A DNA stretch of 64,000 nucleotides. Origin: a virus. The DNA lies in the IMG/VR virus record IMGVR_UViG_3300030104_005320, positions 51,904 to 115,903 of that record. One strand, 5' to 3'. The translations under genes were made by a program, and so were the position numbers. Below are positions 35,950-44,144 of this stretch, piece after piece; the first letter of the stretch is position 1, and every line of letters starts with the position of its first letter. The notes below the pieces were generated by a model that ran no database searches, was not told the DNA's origin, and worked only from the letters and a program-made list of their open reading frames with translations.

Positions 35950-36393
35950 ATGAGATTAATAGCACACAGAGGGAACAGATGGGGTGCAGAGACACATCTA
36001 GAAAACACGCCAGAGTATATAGAACAGGCAATAGATCAAGGCTTTGATGCGGAGATTGATATAAGCCTAACAGACTCTGGATTCGTGATCGGTCATGACG
36101 ACAAAAAAGTAGAAGTCGATATTAACTGGATACTGGACAACGCACGATATCTTTGGCTCCACTGCAAAAATCTAAAAGCACTTTTTGGCTTGCGTGGATA
36201 CCCTGATCTTAATTATTTTTGGCATCAAGAAGATGACTTCACGCTAACTAGCCAATCGATAATTTGGACTTATCCAAATAAACCAGTCACCAGTAAAAGC
36301 GTTATAGTTTGCGAAAGTCTCGCAGAATGTCAAAACTATATTTCAAAAAAGGCTTACGGTATTTGTTCGGATTATGTTGGACTTATTAAATGA
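35950..36393 (+). CDS. Glycerophosphodiester phosphodiesterase-like protein, short, 147 aa
   Basis: RLIAHRGNRWGAETHLENTPEYIEQAI, FDAEIDISLT and FVIGHDDK reproduce the GDPD catalytic strands (HRG, E-N-T, E-x-D, H-D). At 147 aa it is about half the usual GDPD length and the later barrel strands are minimal. It may be a reduced enzyme acting on a glycerophosphate-containing substrate or a non-catalytic relic. It abuts both neighbours. Confidence 0.7.
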   Translation: MRLIAHRGNRWGAETHLENTPEYIEQAIDQGFDAEIDISLTDSGFVIGHDDKKVEVDINWILDNARYLWLHCKNLKALFGLRGYPDLNYFWHQEDDFTLTSQSIIWTYPNKPVTSKSVIVCESLAECQNYISKKAYGICSDYVGLIK

Positions 36394-37148
36394 AAATATT
36401 AGTAGTAGGCGATAGTTGTATAGATCAGTATGTATATGGAGAGTGCGAAAGGCTTTGTCCTGAAGGTCCGGTGCCCATCTTAGCAGAACAAGACCGAACG
36501 GAAGCACCGGGGATGGCCGGAAACACACATAGAAATATGTTAGCGTTTTGTCCTGATGCGGAACTGATGTCTAATAATTATTTAGAAATTATAAAGACTA
36601 GATTTGTTGACAGTAAAACAAATCAACTATTGCTCAGAGTAGATATTAACGACACTGCACAAAGAATATCCAAAGAAGATATTGAAGAAATATGCGAACA
36701 GAATTATGATCTACTGGTTGTTTCCGACTACTGTAAAGGATTTTTACAAGATTCAGATCTAATTAAAATTACATGCAATTGCAAGCTCGCCGTTCTTGAC
36801 ACAAAGAGAAAACTGACTACCGAGATGTTGGATGCCTACGACTTTGTTAAAGTTAACGAGATTGAGTACGAAAGAAACAAAGATATCATAGAATCTCTCG
36901 CCGACAATTCAAAAATAATAATAACTTTAGGCGGCAAGGGGGTAAAGTTTATGGACAACATATTTCCTCCTCCGGCTGTTTTGCAAACGTTTGATGTGTC
37001 TGGTGCCGGAGATGTCTTCACCGCCTCCCTTGCTTACAAGCTATGTAGCCAAGAGCCTGTTGATGAATCTATAAGATTTGCACAGGAGTGCTGCAATAAA
37101 GTGATACAAAAGAAAGGGACATGCATTTATGAAAAAGATATGGACTAA
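36390..37148 (+). CDS. PfkB-family sugar kinase, HldE/RfaE domain-I-like, 252 aa
   Basis: KILVVGDSCIDQYVYGECERLCPEGPVPIL matches the start of heptose-7-phosphate kinase (HldE N-domain). APGMAGNTHRNM is the substrate loop. The catalytic signature is VSGAGDVFTASLAYKL. It is shorter than HldE-N (about 310 aa). It overlaps by 20 nt a separate cytidylyltransferase that matches HldE domain II, so a normally fused enzyme is here two genes. Substrate: a heptose or other sugar 7-phosphate, by inference. Confidence 0.85.
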   Translation: MKILVVGDSCIDQYVYGECERLCPEGPVPILAEQDRTEAPGMAGNTHRNMLAFCPDAELMSNNYLEIIKTRFVDSKTNQLLLRVDINDTAQRISKEDIEEICEQNYDLLVVSDYCKGFLQDSDLIKITCNCKLAVLDTKRKLTTEMLDAYDFVKVNEIEYERNKDIIESLADNSKIIITLGGKGVKFMDNIFPPPAVLQTFDVSGAGDVFTASLAYKLCSQEPVDESIRFAQECCNKVIQKKGTCIYEKDMD

Positions 37149-37515
37149 TGGATGTTTTGACATACTGCATGTGGGACATATCGAACTTTTTAAATACGCT
37201 AAATCTCTAGGCGAATATTTAACAGTTGGTATAGATTCAGACAAACGAGTCTCTGAGCTAAAGGGACAAAACAGACCTATAAATGATGAAAATTCCAGAA
37301 AAAAAATGTTATCTAGCATTAGGTGGGTTGATAATGTGGTAGTATTTAGTGATGAAAAAGAACTTTCTGATTCGGTTCAGAAACACGCAGACATAATTGT
37401 AGTAGGCTCAGACTATAAGAACAAAAGAGTAATTGGTTCTGAATGGGCAGATGTTGTGTTTTTTGATAAAATAAAAGGCTACTCAACTACAAAAACTATT
37501 GAAAGAATAAAATGA
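37129..37515 (+). CDS. Cytidylyltransferase-like enzyme, HldE domain-II-like, 128 aa
   Basis: IWTNGCFDILHVGHIELFKYAKSLG carries the HxGH nucleotide-binding motif. VGIDSDKRVSELKGQNRPIN and DIIVVGSDYKNKRVIGSEW complete the RfaE2/HldE-C pattern. It would charge a sugar-1-phosphate with NTP (ADP-heptose in bacteria). TagD-like glycerol-3-phosphate transfer is the alternative. It overlaps the kinase gene by 20 nt. Confidence 0.88.
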   Translation: MKKIWTNGCFDILHVGHIELFKYAKSLGEYLTVGIDSDKRVSELKGQNRPINDENSRKKMLSSIRWVDNVVVFSDEKELSDSVQKHADIIVVGSDYKNKRVIGSEWADVVFFDKIKGYSTTKTIERIK

Positions 37516-37874
37516 AGTTTGTTAATAAAGAATGGGGCTATGAAATTTGGATTGAAAACAATAAAGATTATTGTGGTAAACATCTTCATGTGTTACCCAA
37601 AAAATGGTGCTCGATACATTATCATATAAACAAAAAAGAAACCTTTTACATAATAAAGGGCGAACTATTGTTGGAATACGCACCCTTGGACTCCACGCTT
37701 AAAGACGACTGGGAAAAGGTTCGCAAAATCAAAATACTCAAAGAAGGCGAGTCCATGACACTGCCAACAGGAATAGTGCATACTTTTACAAGCAACACAT
37801 CTCGTCCTTGTGACTTCATAGAGGTTTCTACTTTCCACGAGGACTCTGATTCCATAAGGATAGGCAAAAAATGA
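37512..37874 (+). CDS. Cupin-fold protein, 120 aa (mannose-6-phosphate-isomerase type II-like)
   Basis: A single cupin domain: CSIHYHINKKETFYIIKGELLLEY holds the HxH...E metal site, and LPTGIVHTFTSNTSRP holds the second His. It is like the small sugar-phosphate isomerase/epimerase cupins found near LPS genes. ATGA overlap on both sides. Confidence 0.82.
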   Translation: MKFVNKEWGYEIWIENNKDYCGKHLHVLPKKWCSIHYHINKKETFYIIKGELLLEYAPLDSTLKDDWEKVRKIKILKEGESMTLPTGIVHTFTSNTSRPCDFIEVSTFHEDSDSIRIGKK

Positions 37875-38530
37875 AAGATATTGTTTTTGTCGGTCATTTA
37901 GGGCTTGGCGATCATATAATAACTCAGGGCATTATCAACCTGCTGGCCCCTAAGTACAAAAACATATGGATTCCTGTTAAGCAGCATAACATATCTTCAG
38001 TTGCACATATGTGCAGGGATTTAAAAAACATATCCTATATCCCCTGCTCTACGGATGAAGACTTAGATCATTTAGTGTTTTCTGGAGATTTGAAAGAAAT
38101 ACTTTGCGTCGGCCATAGGAACCCAACATGGCATCAAAGAGACACAGTGAATTTTGATAAATATTTTTATCGGCAAATAAATATAGACTTTAACGAATCT
38201 TACAACTGGATTCCACAAGACGGTTTAGAGTGCGAAAAAATAAACAAACTAATTCCAGATGAGCCATTTTGCTTTGTTCACGACGATGAGTCTAGAAATT
38301 ATAAAATCAATCCAAGCACAAATTTAAAACAGATTAGAAACTCTGTAACTGCGGATACTATATTCGACTATCTTCCGCTGATAAGACAGGCGACAGAAAT
38401 TCACTGCATGGATAGCTGTTTTGCTCTTATGATAGAGAGGGCGGGTATAGATTGTAAAAAATATATGTATTCCAATCTTCGTACTTCTGAGGTTCTTGCA
38501 ACTTATAAAAATGGATGGGAATTTGTTTAA
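37871..38530 (+). CDS. Putative GT-B-like sugar transferase of the GLGD family, 219 aa
   Basis: DIVFVGHLGLGDHIITQGIINLLA and the later QATEIHCMDSCFALMIERAG are shared in pattern with two minus-strand genes (50870 and 51657), which have NTGLGDSI/HI and ASEIHTVDTSWMHLI. The GLGD loop and late E-I-H strand resemble GT9 heptosyltransferase folds but are not diagnostic. Confidence 0.6.
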   Translation: MKDIVFVGHLGLGDHIITQGIINLLAPKYKNIWIPVKQHNISSVAHMCRDLKNISYIPCSTDEDLDHLVFSGDLKEILCVGHRNPTWHQRDTVNFDKYFYRQINIDFNESYNWIPQDGLECEKINKLIPDEPFCFVHDDESRNYKINPSTNLKQIRNSVTADTIFDYLPLIRQATEIHCMDSCFALMIERAGIDCKKYMYSNLRTSEVLATYKNGWEFV

Positions 38531-38990
38531 ATTATTAATATTAGATATTGATGGAGTTATGACCAACGGCACTAAGCTTTATGACACGGAAGGCAACGTT
38601 ACTCACAAGTCCTTCTATGATCATGACTTTACTGCCATCAAAAGATTCATCATGGAGGGAGTAAATGTTTGTTTTTTATCTGGGGACGAAAGGGTCAACC
38701 GACAAATGTCTAAACGTAGAAACATAGACTATTATCACAACCCAAAAGGCCACGATAAAAGCGAATATTTAGAACAGATATGTAAAAACTACGATTGTAC
38801 ACTTCAAGAGACGGCTTTTGTTGGAGATGATATATATGACCTACAGGCCATGAACGAAGTAGCGTATCCGTTCTGTCCTTGTGACGCAACAGAAGATGTG
38901 TCTAATTTTTGTGGCCTAAATGGACATGTCTTGGAATCCAAAGGCGGCGAAGGTGTAGTTAAGGAACTTTATACGTATGTATACCAATAA
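38511..38990 (+). CDS. KdsC-like HAD phosphatase, 159 aa
   Basis: Small cap-less HAD enzyme. LLILDIDGVMTNGTKLYD is motif I with the nucleophile Asp, NVCFLSGDE is motif II, and AFVGDDIYDLQAMNEV is motif IV, with a CPCDATEDV closure. This is the layout of 3-deoxy-D-manno-octulosonate 8-phosphate phosphatase and related sugar-acid phosphatases. ATG 38511 is preferred to TTG 38496. Confidence 0.87.
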   Translation: MDGNLFKLLILDIDGVMTNGTKLYDTEGNVTHKSFYDHDFTAIKRFIMEGVNVCFLSGDERVNRQMSKRRNIDYYHNPKGHDKSEYLEQICKNYDCTLQETAFVGDDIYDLQAMNEVAYPFCPCDATEDVSNFCGLNGHVLESKGGEGVVKELYTYVYQ

Positions 38991-39693
38991 TAATATAAAC
39001 TTACACTTAATCGGCAAGAAGTATTTAGATACATTGCTATATGTAGATAATCTTAATTTGTCAGAAACCAACGAGACTAAGCAAGTCAGGGAATGCTTGG
39101 GCGGTATTTATAACATAAAAGACTTGGATAGTGTATCCCCAATATATTCTCCCGTAGGAGAAAAAAGAGCGATAGTTATAAGCGAAAAGGAAAAGTCTAG
39201 AAGGACATCGATTGTAAGAGAAGTAAAATCAATCAAAGCAAAAGACAGCTACAATCTATGTAAAAATTTAGTAGTAAATTCTGATTGGACTCATGTGGCA
39301 TATATCGATGATGTAGCACTGCCTCATACTTTGCAGCCAAACAGCGTTGATTTTTGCACCAGCAAAGATAGAAGGCGGTTTTCAAAAAAACTAAATAAAT
39401 GCATACTTGCATTTGACTCTAGAGAAAGAAAGCATCTTTATAATGGCTTAGACCTAGATACAATTATTGTGTTGCATGACGAGCATGGCTGTGAAGCCAT
39501 ATTTAAAAATCTAGTTATATGCAAGTACGAAAACAATCCAGTGAAGAATTTACACGTAAATGGTGCTGGAGATATATTCGCGGCAGTGTTTATTAGAGAG
39601 TATTTAAAATCGAATTTAACAAGTGCCGTAAAATATAGTTGTGAAATAACAACACACATTTTAAAGAAAAGACAAACAAATGAAAAAGTATAA
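38977..39693 (+). CDS. Degenerate PfkB-family kinase-like protein, 238 aa
   Basis: The C-terminal HVNGAGDIFAAVFIREYL carries the PfkB anion-hole GAGD motif, and CLGGIYNIKDL recalls the substrate GG loop. The ATP-binding and ribokinase core between them is short, and the overall length is under the usual 300 aa. It overlaps KdsC by 14 nt and the next NTase-RpiB gene by 14 nt. It may be active on an unusual sugar or be a reduced partner of the 36390 kinase. Confidence 0.7.
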   Translation: MYTNNNINLHLIGKKYLDTLLYVDNLNLSETNETKQVRECLGGIYNIKDLDSVSPIYSPVGEKRAIVISEKEKSRRTSIVREVKSIKAKDSYNLCKNLVVNSDWTHVAYIDDVALPHTLQPNSVDFCTSKDRRRFSKKLNKCILAFDSRERKHLYNGLDLDTIIVLHDEHGCEAIFKNLVICKYENNPVKNLHVNGAGDIFAAVFIREYLKSNLTSAVKYSCEITTHILKKRQTNEKV

Positions 39694-40840
39694 CCTACTA
39701 ATACCAATGGCCGGAAAGGCCCAGAGATTTGCCGACAAGGGCTATAAGATGCCCAAGCCATTAATAATGGCAAAGAACAAGCACGTCATAGACTGGGCCA
39801 TGGACTCAATCGAAACAAAAGACTGTAATATAATTTTCCAAGTTAGGCTTGACCATATAAATAACTTTTCTATCGACAAGATACTTAAGAAAAAATTCGG
39901 AAATGATATTAGTATTGTGGTAGTTGACCACGACACAGAAGGCTCTGTCTGCACTTGTATGTTGGCTAGAGACCTGATAGATAATGATTTGCCATTAATA
40001 ATCTATACTCCAGATGTATATTTTGGCCCAAAATTCAACCCCAATGATATATCGGAAGAATTAGATGGCTTTCTGTTAACGTTTAAAGCGAACAGCCCCG
40101 CTCATAGTTATGTAGAGCTAAACGAAGAAGGATATGCGATTAAGACCGCTGAGAAGCAGGTTCTTAGTTCCAATGCCGCCGTTGGAGTTTACTACTACAA
40201 GACAGGATCGCTGTTTGTTAAGCACGCAGAAGAAATGATAGCGGCTAATATAAAAACGAAGAACGAATTTTACATTTGTCCCATGTTTAATACTATAATT
40301 AGAGATGGCGGCAAAGTGGGAATAAAAACAGTAGACAAGATGCACGTTCTAGGAACTCCGGGAGAGCTTGAGTTTTTTGTTAGAAATGTTTCTTGGACAT
40401 TTGGAGAGCGTCCTATAGCCTTGTGCGGAGATCATTCTGGATGGGATAAAAAAGAAGCGACAAAATTAATACTTGAAAATATGGGAATTGATTATATCGA
40501 TTTTGGGTGCTACGTACAAAAGGACTCAGACTATCCTGATTTTGTAACACAGGCGGCACAAGCCATACGAGATCAAATATGCGATTTTGGATTAGGCTTT
40601 TGTAGAACGGGACAGGGAGTCAATATGTGTGCAAATCATCACGGCTTAAGGTCTGCACTTGTGTTTAATGATTATACTGCCGAAATGGCGGTACGTCACA
40701 ACTGTGCCAATTTCTTTGGAATGTCCTCAAAGTATATCACCACAGAAGATATTAAGGTTATTATTAACACGATTAGAAGCCATTCATTTGATGGCGGTAG
40801 ACATATGAGTAGGATGTCGGAGGTTCTAAATGATAGTTGA
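39680..40840 (+). CDS. Fusion: nucleotidyltransferase + RpiB-type isomerase, 386 aa
   Basis: Residues 1 to about 245 are an NTP-transferase (LIPMAGKAQRFADKGYKMPKPL, then YTPDVYFGPKF as the metal strand). Residues about 248-386 match RpiB/LacAB isomerases: LCGDHSGWDKKEATKLI, IDFGCYVQKDSDYPDFV, FCRTGQGVNMCANHHGLRSAL and NCANFFGMSSKYI. The usual CGTGxG is CRTGQG, and the catalytic Cys is kept. I know of no standard enzyme with this fusion. It would link aldose-ketose isomerisation of a sugar phosphate to its activation. Confidence 0.86.
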   Translation: MKKYNLLIPMAGKAQRFADKGYKMPKPLIMAKNKHVIDWAMDSIETKDCNIIFQVRLDHINNFSIDKILKKKFGNDISIVVVDHDTEGSVCTCMLARDLIDNDLPLIIYTPDVYFGPKFNPNDISEELDGFLLTFKANSPAHSYVELNEEGYAIKTAEKQVLSSNAAVGVYYYKTGSLFVKHAEEMIAANIKTKNEFYICPMFNTIIRDGGKVGIKTVDKMHVLGTPGELEFFVRNVSWTFGERPIALCGDHSGWDKKEATKLILENMGIDYIDFGCYVQKDSDYPDFVTQAAQAIRDQICDFGLGFCRTGQGVNMCANHHGLRSALVFNDYTAEMAVRHNCANFFGMSSKYITTEDIKVIINTIRSHSFDGGRHMSRMSEVLNDS

Positions 40841-41402
40841 TCACGACAGCAAGTTTATATTTGTAGCTGTCGCTAAAACCGCGTCTACATCGATACACAG
40901 AAGCTTTGGATACACTCAAGACCCAGAGCCTAAAATATATCACATGCACTTAAAAGATATAATCAAAACAAATCCAGAAGCAAAGGATTATTTTAAATTT
41001 GGCTTTGTTAGAAATCCATATGATAGACTTGTTAGTGCTTATCATGATTTCAAATATTCCAAACATCACCCATGGGCCTCTGCGATTTATCAATATTCTA
41101 CATTTAAAGATTTTGCATTAAACTTGCATAATAGTCCTTGTAGGGATTTTATTCATTTAAGGCCGCAGTTCGAATATCTGGAACTCAACGGCGAATTGGG
41201 CGTTGATTTCGTTGGAAGGTTTGAACATCTGAACGATGACTTCAGGTTAGTACAGGAACTAATAAATATTGAAGATAGGTCTTTAGGTAGAGATAGATTA
41301 TCTTCTCATGAGGAATATACAACATACTACGACACAGAAACGAAAAATACTGTATATGAACTTTACAGAAAAGACTTTGAGGTATTTGGATATGAGAAAT
41401 AA
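40830..41402 (+). CDS. Sulfotransferase, 190 aa
   Basis: PAPS-dependent sulfotransferase family. The 5'-phosphosulfate loop is FVAVAKTASTSIHRSF (residues about 11-26) and the 3'-phosphate-binding motif is FGFVRNPYDRLVSAY. FVGRFEHLNDDF closes the core. It is paralogous to the gene at 42138. It would add sulfate to a sugar of the glycan. Confidence 0.9.
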   Translation: MIVDHDSKFIFVAVAKTASTSIHRSFGYTQDPEPKIYHMHLKDIIKTNPEAKDYFKFGFVRNPYDRLVSAYHDFKYSKHHPWASAIYQYSTFKDFALNLHNSPCRDFIHLRPQFEYLELNGELGVDFVGRFEHLNDDFRLVQELINIEDRSLGRDRLSSHEEYTTYYDTETKNTVYELYRKDFEVFGYEK

Positions 41403-42120
41403 ATTACTTCAACAGTGTGAAGCATCATATAAAAGATATGAAAAGAGCGTCAGAGATGTCAGCCCCCGCAATGGGTGTATGTTAAAGGCTGAAAACTTTT
41501 GTTTCTGCTGTATGTGTGAATTGTATTCAGTAGATGTGATTATAGAAACCGGTGTGTTTTTTGGAGCCTCGACAGAAATGTTCGCAAGATATTTTGAAGG
41601 ATCTGAAACCGAAATACATGCTATAGATATATCTTGGCCAGATGGCCTGCAAGAAAAATTACAATCATACAAAAATATTAAAGAAACATATTGTGCAGAT
41701 GGCACACAAAAGATTTTAGAGTTAATAACAAAATTTAAAGATAAAAAAATAGCGGTTTTTATAGACGGGCCAAAAGGCGAACAGCAACTATCTTTGGCTA
41801 AAAAAATAATAAATTCTGTAGAGTTTGTGGCACTTCATGACGTAGGTAGAGAATATTGTATGTATACAGCAGAACCACAAGTCGAAGTAGAAACGCATGA
41901 TAATTTCGTTGAGTGGGACCGGTCTATGTTTATCACAACTGAAGACTGGTTTGCCAATAAGTATTCACACATGAATATTGAACAGCTTAGATGGCTTCAG
42001 AAAAAAGACACGAGATGGGAAAAAAGAAACGATGGATACGACGAAAGTTTGTGGAATCCAATTTTAGATAAGATCACTCCTAACGGCTTTGGTCTTGGCA
42101 TAGCAATGAAAGCAACTTGA
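41392..42120 (+). CDS. Class I SAM methyltransferase-like protein, 242 aa
   Basis: VIIETGVFFGASTEMFARYFEG is the SAM-binding loop, IHAIDISWPDG the acidic strand, and IAVFIDGPKGEQQLSLAKKI the post-motif strand, resembling CmcI and rhamnosyl O-methyltransferases. FVALHDVGREYCMYTAE follows. The ATG at 41392 (11-nt overlap) is preferred to an in-frame ATG at 41308 that would run 95 nt inside the sulfotransferase gene. It sits between two paralogous sulfotransferases. Confidence 0.78.
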   Translation: MRNKLLQQCEASYKRYEKSVRDVSPRNGCMLKAENFCFCCMCELYSVDVIIETGVFFGASTEMFARYFEGSETEIHAIDISWPDGLQEKLQSYKNIKETYCADGTQKILELITKFKDKKIAVFIDGPKGEQQLSLAKKIINSVEFVALHDVGREYCMYTAEPQVEVETHDNFVEWDRSMFITTEDWFANKYSHMNIEQLRWLQKKDTRWEKRNDGYDESLWNPILDKITPNGFGLGIAMKAT

Positions 42121-42137
42121 GTTCATTAAGTGGAATC

Positions 42138-42746
42138 ATGATAATTAATCACAACAAAAGATTTATATTTGTGGCTGTAGCAAAAACTGCATGTACATCA
42201 ATACGTAGGAGTCTTGGATATACTAAAGATCCGCTACCCCTTAGATATCACATGAACTTAAAGGACATGATAAACCAAAACCCTGAAACTGAAAACTACT
42301 TTAAATTTGGTTTTGTTAGAAATCCTTACTATAGGCTGGTTAGTGCTTTTTTTAATTTTAGAAATTCAAACACACATGGATCAATACCGCCATATTACGT
42401 GCCTTTCTATGAATACAATAACTTTAGAGATTTTGTATTAGACCTAGATAAAATGGCTGAAAAAATCATACATCTAAAAACCCAATATGATTATTTAGAG
42501 TATAAGGGGGGTGTTGGCGTTGATTTTGTTGGAAGATTTGAGAATCTAAATGAAGATTTTGAAACTGTAAAATCTTTAATTGGTATAGAATCAGAGCCTC
42601 TTGGTATACACAGACAACATGTAAGCGGGCTCAATGGAGTCGCAAGAAAATCTGATAACTATATGGATGAGTATGACGAAGAAACAAAAGAAATAACTTA
42701 CCGGTTTTACAAAAAAGACTTTATGGAGTTTGGTTATGAAAAGTAA
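42138..42746 (+). CDS. Sulfotransferase paralogue, 202 aa
   Basis: FVAVAKTACTSIRRSLGY and FGFVRNPYYRLVSAFF repeat the motifs of the gene at 40830, and the DNA is visibly similar too. VGVDFVGRFENLNEDF matches again. The start is set at 42138 by aligning MIINHN with the paralogue's MIVDHD; a TTG at 42117 is the alternative. Tandem duplication around the methyltransferase is likely. It overlaps the next gene by 11 nt. Confidence 0.88.
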   Translation: MIINHNKRFIFVAVAKTACTSIRRSLGYTKDPLPLRYHMNLKDMINQNPETENYFKFGFVRNPYYRLVSAFFNFRNSNTHGSIPPYYVPFYEYNNFRDFVLDLDKMAEKIIHLKTQYDYLEYKGGVGVDFVGRFENLNEDFETVKSLIGIESEPLGIHRQHVSGLNGVARKSDNYMDEYDEETKEITYRFYKKDFMEFGYEK

Positions 42747-43539
42747 AGCCTATCAAGACATAATAGACAATTTAACAATATCAATTATTGGCCCGATTCA
42801 CCAGCAGTCGCTAGACAACATAGAAAACTACAAAAAAATATGTAAAAATATTTTAGTTTTTGCTTGGTCTGATATCAATACTGAAACAATTGAAGTATTT
42901 AGAGACAAAATCAGCGACGACGAAAGTGTTACACTTTACACTTACAAATCCCCTCCCTCACAAGATGTTAAGAATTGTATGTTTCAGCATTACAAAACAC
43001 TTCTTCCTCAAGTAAAAGGCATAATGATAGCCGCTACAAAATGTCAAACAAAGTATATGATACGAACCAGAGCCGACGAAAGTTTTAGCGATCTGTCTCC
43101 TATGGTAAAAAAGTTTTCAAACGATACAAACACTATCGTGTCTTCAAATATAGTTTGGAGAACTAATTGGGGCGGACGAAAAAAACATATGGGAGATCAC
43201 ACTTTTATAGGCGACACACAAACAATACTAGATGTTTATAAAGAGTTTTATACTTCAGCTTTTGAAGGTTTTAAGGGTAGTGCGTTAAGTGAAGCGTTTT
43301 ATAATGGCATAGAACATGGCTGTTGTGAAGAACATTTACATGACTACTTTATGAAACACGGAAAAACTCCAATACCGATCAATGTAGAAACTTTGGGTGA
43401 ATATCTGGTGTCTATTGAAGGAAAGAAATATAGCAATAAAACAGGACTTAACAGTAAAGTTATGGAGTGTCCAGATATGCTTGTTGATTGGTTTAGTATG
43501 GACACAAAGATGTGGAGATTCATGTATGAACAAGAATAG
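42736..43539 (+). CDS. WavE-like LPS glycosyltransferase, 267 aa
   Basis: ISIIGPIHQQSLDNIENY, the later YMIRTRADESF and WGGRKKHMGDHTFIGDT follow the WavE family layout (GT-A-like with an RTRxDE acceptor/metal motif). It overlaps the previous sulfotransferase by 11 nt and the next gene by 14 nt. ATG 42736 is used instead of TTG 42730. Confidence 0.75.
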   Translation: MKSKAYQDIIDNLTISIIGPIHQQSLDNIENYKKICKNILVFAWSDINTETIEVFRDKISDDESVTLYTYKSPPSQDVKNCMFQHYKTLLPQVKGIMIAATKCQTKYMIRTRADESFSDLSPMVKKFSNDTNTIVSSNIVWRTNWGGRKKHMGDHTFIGDTQTILDVYKEFYTSAFEGFKGSALSEAFYNGIEHGCCEEHLHDYFMKHGKTPIPINVETLGEYLVSIEGKKYSNKTGLNSKVMECPDMLVDWFSMDTKMWRFMYEQE

Positions 43540-44143
43540 TAAAACGGGACTGATACTCTCGCATATATTCGTAAGAGAGAGAGAAGAGCACAAATGGGAT
43601 TGGATTCAAAATTCCATAGATAAACATAGACAGCTTTACGATAACTTTTATATCGTCCTAAGTGGACACGGCATAGAAGTTCCTGAGCATATCAAAGACC
43701 AGTTGGATAGTATCTATTGGGAAGAGCAGATCAGAGAACAGGATATAGGGCAAGGACATCCTCATTTTTGTATCAAAGGTTACGAAGCGTGTCTAGAGGC
43801 AAATTGTCAATACACTTTAAAAACAAGAGGATTTGACTGGCTAGAACATGATGAAGTCTTAAAAAACAACTTAGTGTTTTGCTCTACTAACACAGACTTT
43901 TCTAAAAAACAACTAGGGGATCTTTTGATTTTTGGCGATACTAAAGATATGTTAGATCTTTGGTCATGTGTGCCTTGGGACTACACGCTAATCGACGGTT
44001 TAGAGAATTTATACAAAAACATGAAAAACAAGTGGGGCGAATCATGGCTGCAAGATAATGCCAAGTTTCTAAGCTCTCAACAGATGGGATGGATGACTAT
44101 GAACGATTTCAAGGGCAACGGCCCGAAGTACTGGGGGATTTAA
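43526..44143 (+). CDS. Putative glycosyltransferase-like protein, 205 aa
   Basis: Not firmly assigned. CQYTLKTRGFDWLEHDE and LLIFGDTKDMLDLW run in the same order as the KxRtD and FGDT motifs of the WavE genes on both sides, so it may be a shortened WavE relative. ATG 43526 is chosen because upstream starts lie in the overlap with the previous gene. Confidence 0.6.
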   Translation: MNKNSKTGLILSHIFVREREEHKWDWIQNSIDKHRQLYDNFYIVLSGHGIEVPEHIKDQLDSIYWEEQIREQDIGQGHPHFCIKGYEACLEANCQYTLKTRGFDWLEHDEVLKNNLVFCSTNTDFSKKQLGDLLIFGDTKDMLDLWSCVPWDYTLIDGLENLYKNMKNKWGESWLQDNAKFLSSQQMGWMTMNDFKGNGPKYWGI

Positions 44144-44144
44144 T

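Noticed and set aside
41308-41391. Longer start (41308) for the methyltransferase-like gene
   Set aside because: It would extend 95 nt into the conserved 3' end of the sulfotransferase gene and adds residues without methyltransferase character. The ATG at 41392 fits the usual short overlaps here.
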